From contig CAYIEX010000081.1 of NCBI GenBank assembly GCA_964362485.1, positions 1 to 7,822 of the forward strand: DNA of 7,822 nucleotides, written 5' to 3'. Below, one piece after another: positions 5,654 to 7,822 of the stretch. The DNA is from CAMAVK01 sp964362485 (GTDB lineage: Archaea > Nanobdellota > Nanobdellia > Woesearchaeales > GW2011-AR9). A program made the translations under genes and the position numbers. How positions within the stretch are numbered: position 1 is the first letter of the stretch; each line of letters starts with the position of its first letter. The notes below the pieces were generated by a model, which was given only the letters and a program-made list of their open reading frames with translations, had not been told where the DNA came from and made no database searches.

Positions 5654-6412
5654 ATGTGTCGCATGCTCCTTGCCTTGGGCAATATCGAACCAAAAATTAT
5701 CATTGAAGACGCCGCTCTCATGGCCAAAGACCTCACATTTGATCATGAACACAATGCATCTGGAAGAGGGGTCTTTCCCCACGGACATGGGTGGGGTCTG
5801 GCATACATAGAAAAAAACAAATTCCAAGTAGATAAATCAGTAAAAGCACTCTATAAAGATAAAGAAAGAATATTATACCACAATATCAAAACGAGCTTCC
5901 TTCTCATCCACGCAAGACAAGCAACTGTTGGAAAAACACAAATCCATAATACCCACCCATTTTATTTTGTAAAAAAAAGCATAGGCAGCTTCATTTTCTG
6001 TCACAACGGTACAATTAAAGAAACAATTAAACACGACCATCACTTCAAAGTACAAGGAACAACAGATTCAGAGCAGCTCTTCTATGCCATCCTTACCCAT
6101 TTTCTTCCATTAAGAGACCCAAAGACAATTCCAAAAACAATTAATGAATATTCCTACCCTATTGGTTGCAACGTCATTCTCGCTACACCAACAACATCGT
6201 ATCTTAGTATCAATTGTCACTCTTGTCCAAAATATGTCGAAATGCACATGCTTCAACAAAAAGATAAACTAATCATTAGTTCAGAACCGCTTCCCCATAT
6301 CAAAGGAACATGGAAAGAGCTGCCAAGCGGAACCCTTCTTGAAATTGACAATAAAACGAGGGCAGTTAAAAATCTAACACCTGACACACCCAAGATTCTT
6401 AGTGCACTCTAA
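5654..6412 (+). CDS. Class II glutamine amidotransferase-fold enzyme (YafJ/EgtC-like)
   Basis: A 252-residue N-terminal-nucleophile glutaminase-fold protein. It begins MCRML, so removal of Met exposes the catalytic C2. GHGWGLAY (44-51), LLIHARQAT (84-91, with R88 expected to hold the glutamine carboxylate), NTHPF (99-103), FCHNGTI (115-121, with N118/G119 forming the oxyanion hole) and GTTDSE (135-140, with D138 binding the glutamine amine) are all present. The length fits stand-alone members such as YafJ or EgtC, with no attached synthase domain. It therefore either supplies ammonia from glutamine to a partner or hydrolyses a gamma-glutamyl amide, as EgtC does in ergothioneine synthesis. Its position 53 nt after the two-ligase and C39-like genes makes both readings plausible. 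It may have its own promoter. It converges on and overlaps the GH3 gene by 14 nt. ATG 5654 is fixed by the Cys2 requirement. Confidence 0.88.
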   Translation: MCRMLLALGNIEPKIIIEDAALMAKDLTFDHEHNASGRGVFPHGHGWGLAYIEKNKFQVDKSVKALYKDKERILYHNIKTSFLLIHARQATVGKTQIHNTHPFYFVKKSIGSFIFCHNGTIKETIKHDHHFKVQGTTDSEQLFYAILTHFLPLRDPKTIPKTINEYSYPIGCNVILATPTTSYLSINCHSCPKYVEMHMLQQKDKLIISSEPLPHIKGTWKELPSGTLLEIDNKTRAVKNLTPDTPKILSAL

Positions 6413-7481
6413 ACCCTTTGGCCCCTAATATTTTCCTAACTGACTCATCAATTTTCTCCTCGGAAATTTCCCCACTCTCCACCGCTCGAGCTACAACCCT
6501 AATCATGTGATAAACCTCTTGTGGGTCCTCATTAAAGTTAAGAATCAAATCATTGCCTGCGGCAAATACAGCAAGATACATCTCCTCTGTGGAACCATAG
6601 TAATTACGTAAGCCCAGCATATTAATTTCATCCGAAATAATAAGACCATCGAACTGCTTTCGAATTCCCTCAATAACCGTAGGATCAACAACAGCAGGAA
6701 TTCCATGTGAATTAATTGCCCCGGAACTGATAACATGACTTACCATCACTGCATTCACATCACCTTTTGAGAAAAGAAACTCATACGGATAAACATCAAC
6801 ATCATCAATTGTTGCCTCAACCAGATTTTTGTGCGGATCGCGAATGACCAACGTTTTACCAGGATAGTGTTTAGCAGTAGCAATAACTCCTTCATTTTGC
6901 AACCCCAAAATATACGACTGAGCAAGTTCAGCAGTAACAGTACTATTACCCGGAAATGACCGGCATTGCCAAATTGCATCTCCTAAATCAACAACAGGCG
7001 CATAATTAATCCTAAATCCAAGATTTGCTAAAAAACGTCCATCATCTCGCCCCTTTTGAAATGCCTCTCCTGGCGTTGTCACTTTTGATACAGGCTCAGA
7101 CGAGCGAAACGCTGCAAACGGATTTAAACATCCTTCTAAATCCACCGTCACAAAAAAAGGAATATTCATTCCTTCTTGATACGATTCAATCCTCTCTTGA
7201 TAACCCTGTTCAGAAGCAAGAGCAAAAAGATGAATTCCGCCTACCTGCAATCGTTGAAACGCTTCACGATTATGCTCTACGCCTGCCACAATAACCATTT
7301 GTGCAATCTTTTGTTCAAGGGTAAAATCATCCAGGATAATTGTATTATCAACAATAGCGACAGGAGCTGCAGGAGGGATTAAACGACCCTGTGCTTTGGC
7401 CACATTTAAACTCCCTAAAAAAAGAACAATACACGCAAGTACAATAAACAATTTCTCTTGAGTAGAGAGATATTTTTTCAC
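6399..7481 (-). CDS. Secreted or membrane-anchored GH3 beta-N-acetylhexosaminidase-like hydrolase
   Basis: A 360-residue glycoside hydrolase family 3 protein with a single N-terminal catalytic domain, resembling NagZ-type enzymes. Residues 10-30 (KLFIVLACIVLFLG onward, ending AKA) form a signal peptide or membrane anchor, so it acts outside the cytoplasm. Key points: VDLEG with D114 (substrate-binding region), ATAKHYPGK with K204/H205, RDPH with D215/H217 matching the Asp/His acid-base loop of the NagZ group, and GLIISDEINMLGL with the expected nucleophile D284. The usual KHFPGHG is varied to KHYPGKT. GTG 7481 is preferred: AGGTGAT (7488-7494) lies 6 nt upstream, and the GTG overlaps the upstream stop as GTGA. 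An in-frame TTG at 7487 would abut the Shine-Dalgarno. Without bacterial murein, its substrate may be an archaeal glycan, glycoprotein or environmental amino-sugar polymer. Confidence 0.85.
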   Translation of the reverse strand: MKKYLSTQEKLFIVLACIVLFLGSLNVAKAQGRLIPPAAPVAIVDNTIILDDFTLEQKIAQMVIVAGVEHNREAFQRLQVGGIHLFALASEQGYQERIESYQEGMNIPFFVTVDLEGCLNPFAAFRSSEPVSKVTTPGEAFQKGRDDGRFLANLGFRINYAPVVDLGDAIWQCRSFPGNSTVTAELAQSYILGLQNEGVIATAKHYPGKTLVIRDPHKNLVEATIDDVDVYPYEFLFSKGDVNAVMVSHVISSGAINSHGIPAVVDPTVIEGIRKQFDGLIISDEINMLGLRNYYGSTEEMYLAVFAAGNDLILNFNEDPQEVYHMIRVVARAVESGEISEEKIDESVRKILGAKGFRVH

Positions 7482-7822
7482 GGCCAAATCACCTGCTCAG
7501 AACAATATTGACGCGCTTTAAAATTAAGATTATACGAAATTAGACTCGCACCAGTCTTACATGCAATATCAGTACGTACACCTTCAACTATGTGTTGCAA
7601 AGGAATACAGTCAAGCTGCGCCCGGGCTTCAAGACAACATCGGTTAAGATCCAAGCTCTGGGCGGATCCATTATACAAAACAGCACAAAAAGGCTCTTCG
7701 CCATCAAAAAGAGATCGAACTTTGCCAACACTAGGCAAAGAAAAACCCCCTAATTTAAGAAGTATTAAATTAATAAACAGTAAAAGGCTGAAATTAACAA
7801 CAAAAAATACCCTTTCACGCCG
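7478..7822 (-). CDS. Small membrane-anchored Cys-rich protein (5' end beyond the right edge)
   Basis: The frame is open from the right edge to a TGA at 7480-7478, giving 114 visible residues. No family recognised. It opens with a basic stretch (RRER) followed by a hydrophobic segment of about 20 residues (VFFVVNFSLLLFINLILLKL), typical of a signal anchor, so the true start is probably only a few codons outside the window. The rest is a soluble tail of about 85 residues with six cysteines (in FCAVL, NRCCLE, LDCIP, IACKT and QYCSE), which could form disulfides outside the cell. A TTG at 7738 could be called as a start, but that would remove the anchor and is less likely. Its stop overlaps the GH3 GTG start (GTGA), so the two are one operon, and both look exported. 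The function is unknown. Confidence 0.65.
   Translation of the reverse strand, partial: RRERVFFVVNFSLLLFINLILLKLGGFSLPSVGKVRSLFDGEEPFCAVLYNGSAQSLDLNRCCLEARAQLDCIPLQHIVEGVRTDIACKTGASLISYNLNFKARQYCSEQVIWP
7488..7494 (-). promoter_or_regulatory. Shine-Dalgarno that sets the GH3 start at GTG 7481
   Basis: On the minus strand AGGTGAT is an almost ideal complement to the archaeal 16S 3' end. It sits 6 nt before GTG 7481, whose first bases overlap the upstream gene's TGA. This supports translational coupling and excludes the upstream TTG, which would directly touch the site. Confidence 0.75.

Noticed and set aside
7025..7382. Plus-strand frames antisense to the GH3 gene
   Set aside because: There is no domain or ribosome-binding site, and the opposite strand carries a complete GH3 catalytic domain.
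7482..7487. TTG 7487 as the start of the GH3 gene
   Set aside because: It lies directly against AGGTGAT. GTG 7481 has ideal 6-nt spacing and a GTGA overlap with the upstream stop.

Overview
The window comes from an archaeon. The clearest marker is a ribosomal protein S3Ae (eS1) gene, a family found in archaea and eukaryotes but not bacteria. Supporting signs are TATA-box-like promoters, some short or leaderless 5' ends, and tandem Lrp/AsnC regulator architecture. The DNA is AT-rich. A signal-peptide-bearing GH3 enzyme and repeated zinc-finger modules would suit an uncultivated DPANN-type lineage (for example Woesearchaeota-like), but that placement is inference.

Left part, minus strand (1-2825): reading in the direction of transcription, a tandem-duplicated Lrp/AsnC regulator is followed, after a 143-nt gap holding a TATA box and odd repeats, by ribosomal protein S3Ae. 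A calcineurin-like metallophosphoesterase follows after only 12 nt. Last is the 5' part of a protein built from 60-residue treble-clef zinc-finger repeats, which runs off the left edge.

Centre, plus strand (2944-6412): diverging from the Lrp-type regulator is a tight four-gene run. It encodes a D-Ala-D-Ala-ligase-like ATP-grasp enzyme, a GCS2-type carboxylate-amine ligase, a C39/papain-like peptidase-family protein and a class II glutamine amidotransferase-fold enzyme with an N-terminal Cys nucleophile. The first three overlap each other. The fourth starts 53 nt later and may have its own promoter. Two amide-bond-forming ligases, two amide-bond-cleaving or glutamine-using enzymes and a divergent amino-acid-type regulator read as a small non-ribosomal peptide, gamma-glutamyl or amide metabolite pathway. 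This is the most interesting part of the window. The product cannot be named from sequence alone.

Right part, minus strand (6399-7822): a partial membrane-anchored, Cys-rich small protein enters from the right edge. It is translationally coupled by a GTGA overlap to a secreted or membrane-anchored GH3 beta-N-acetylhexosaminidase-like hydrolase. The GH3 gene converges on and overlaps the amidotransferase gene by 14 nt.

I saw no tRNA, rRNA, CRISPR array, insertion sequence or origin. All gaps between genes are shorter than 150 nt.
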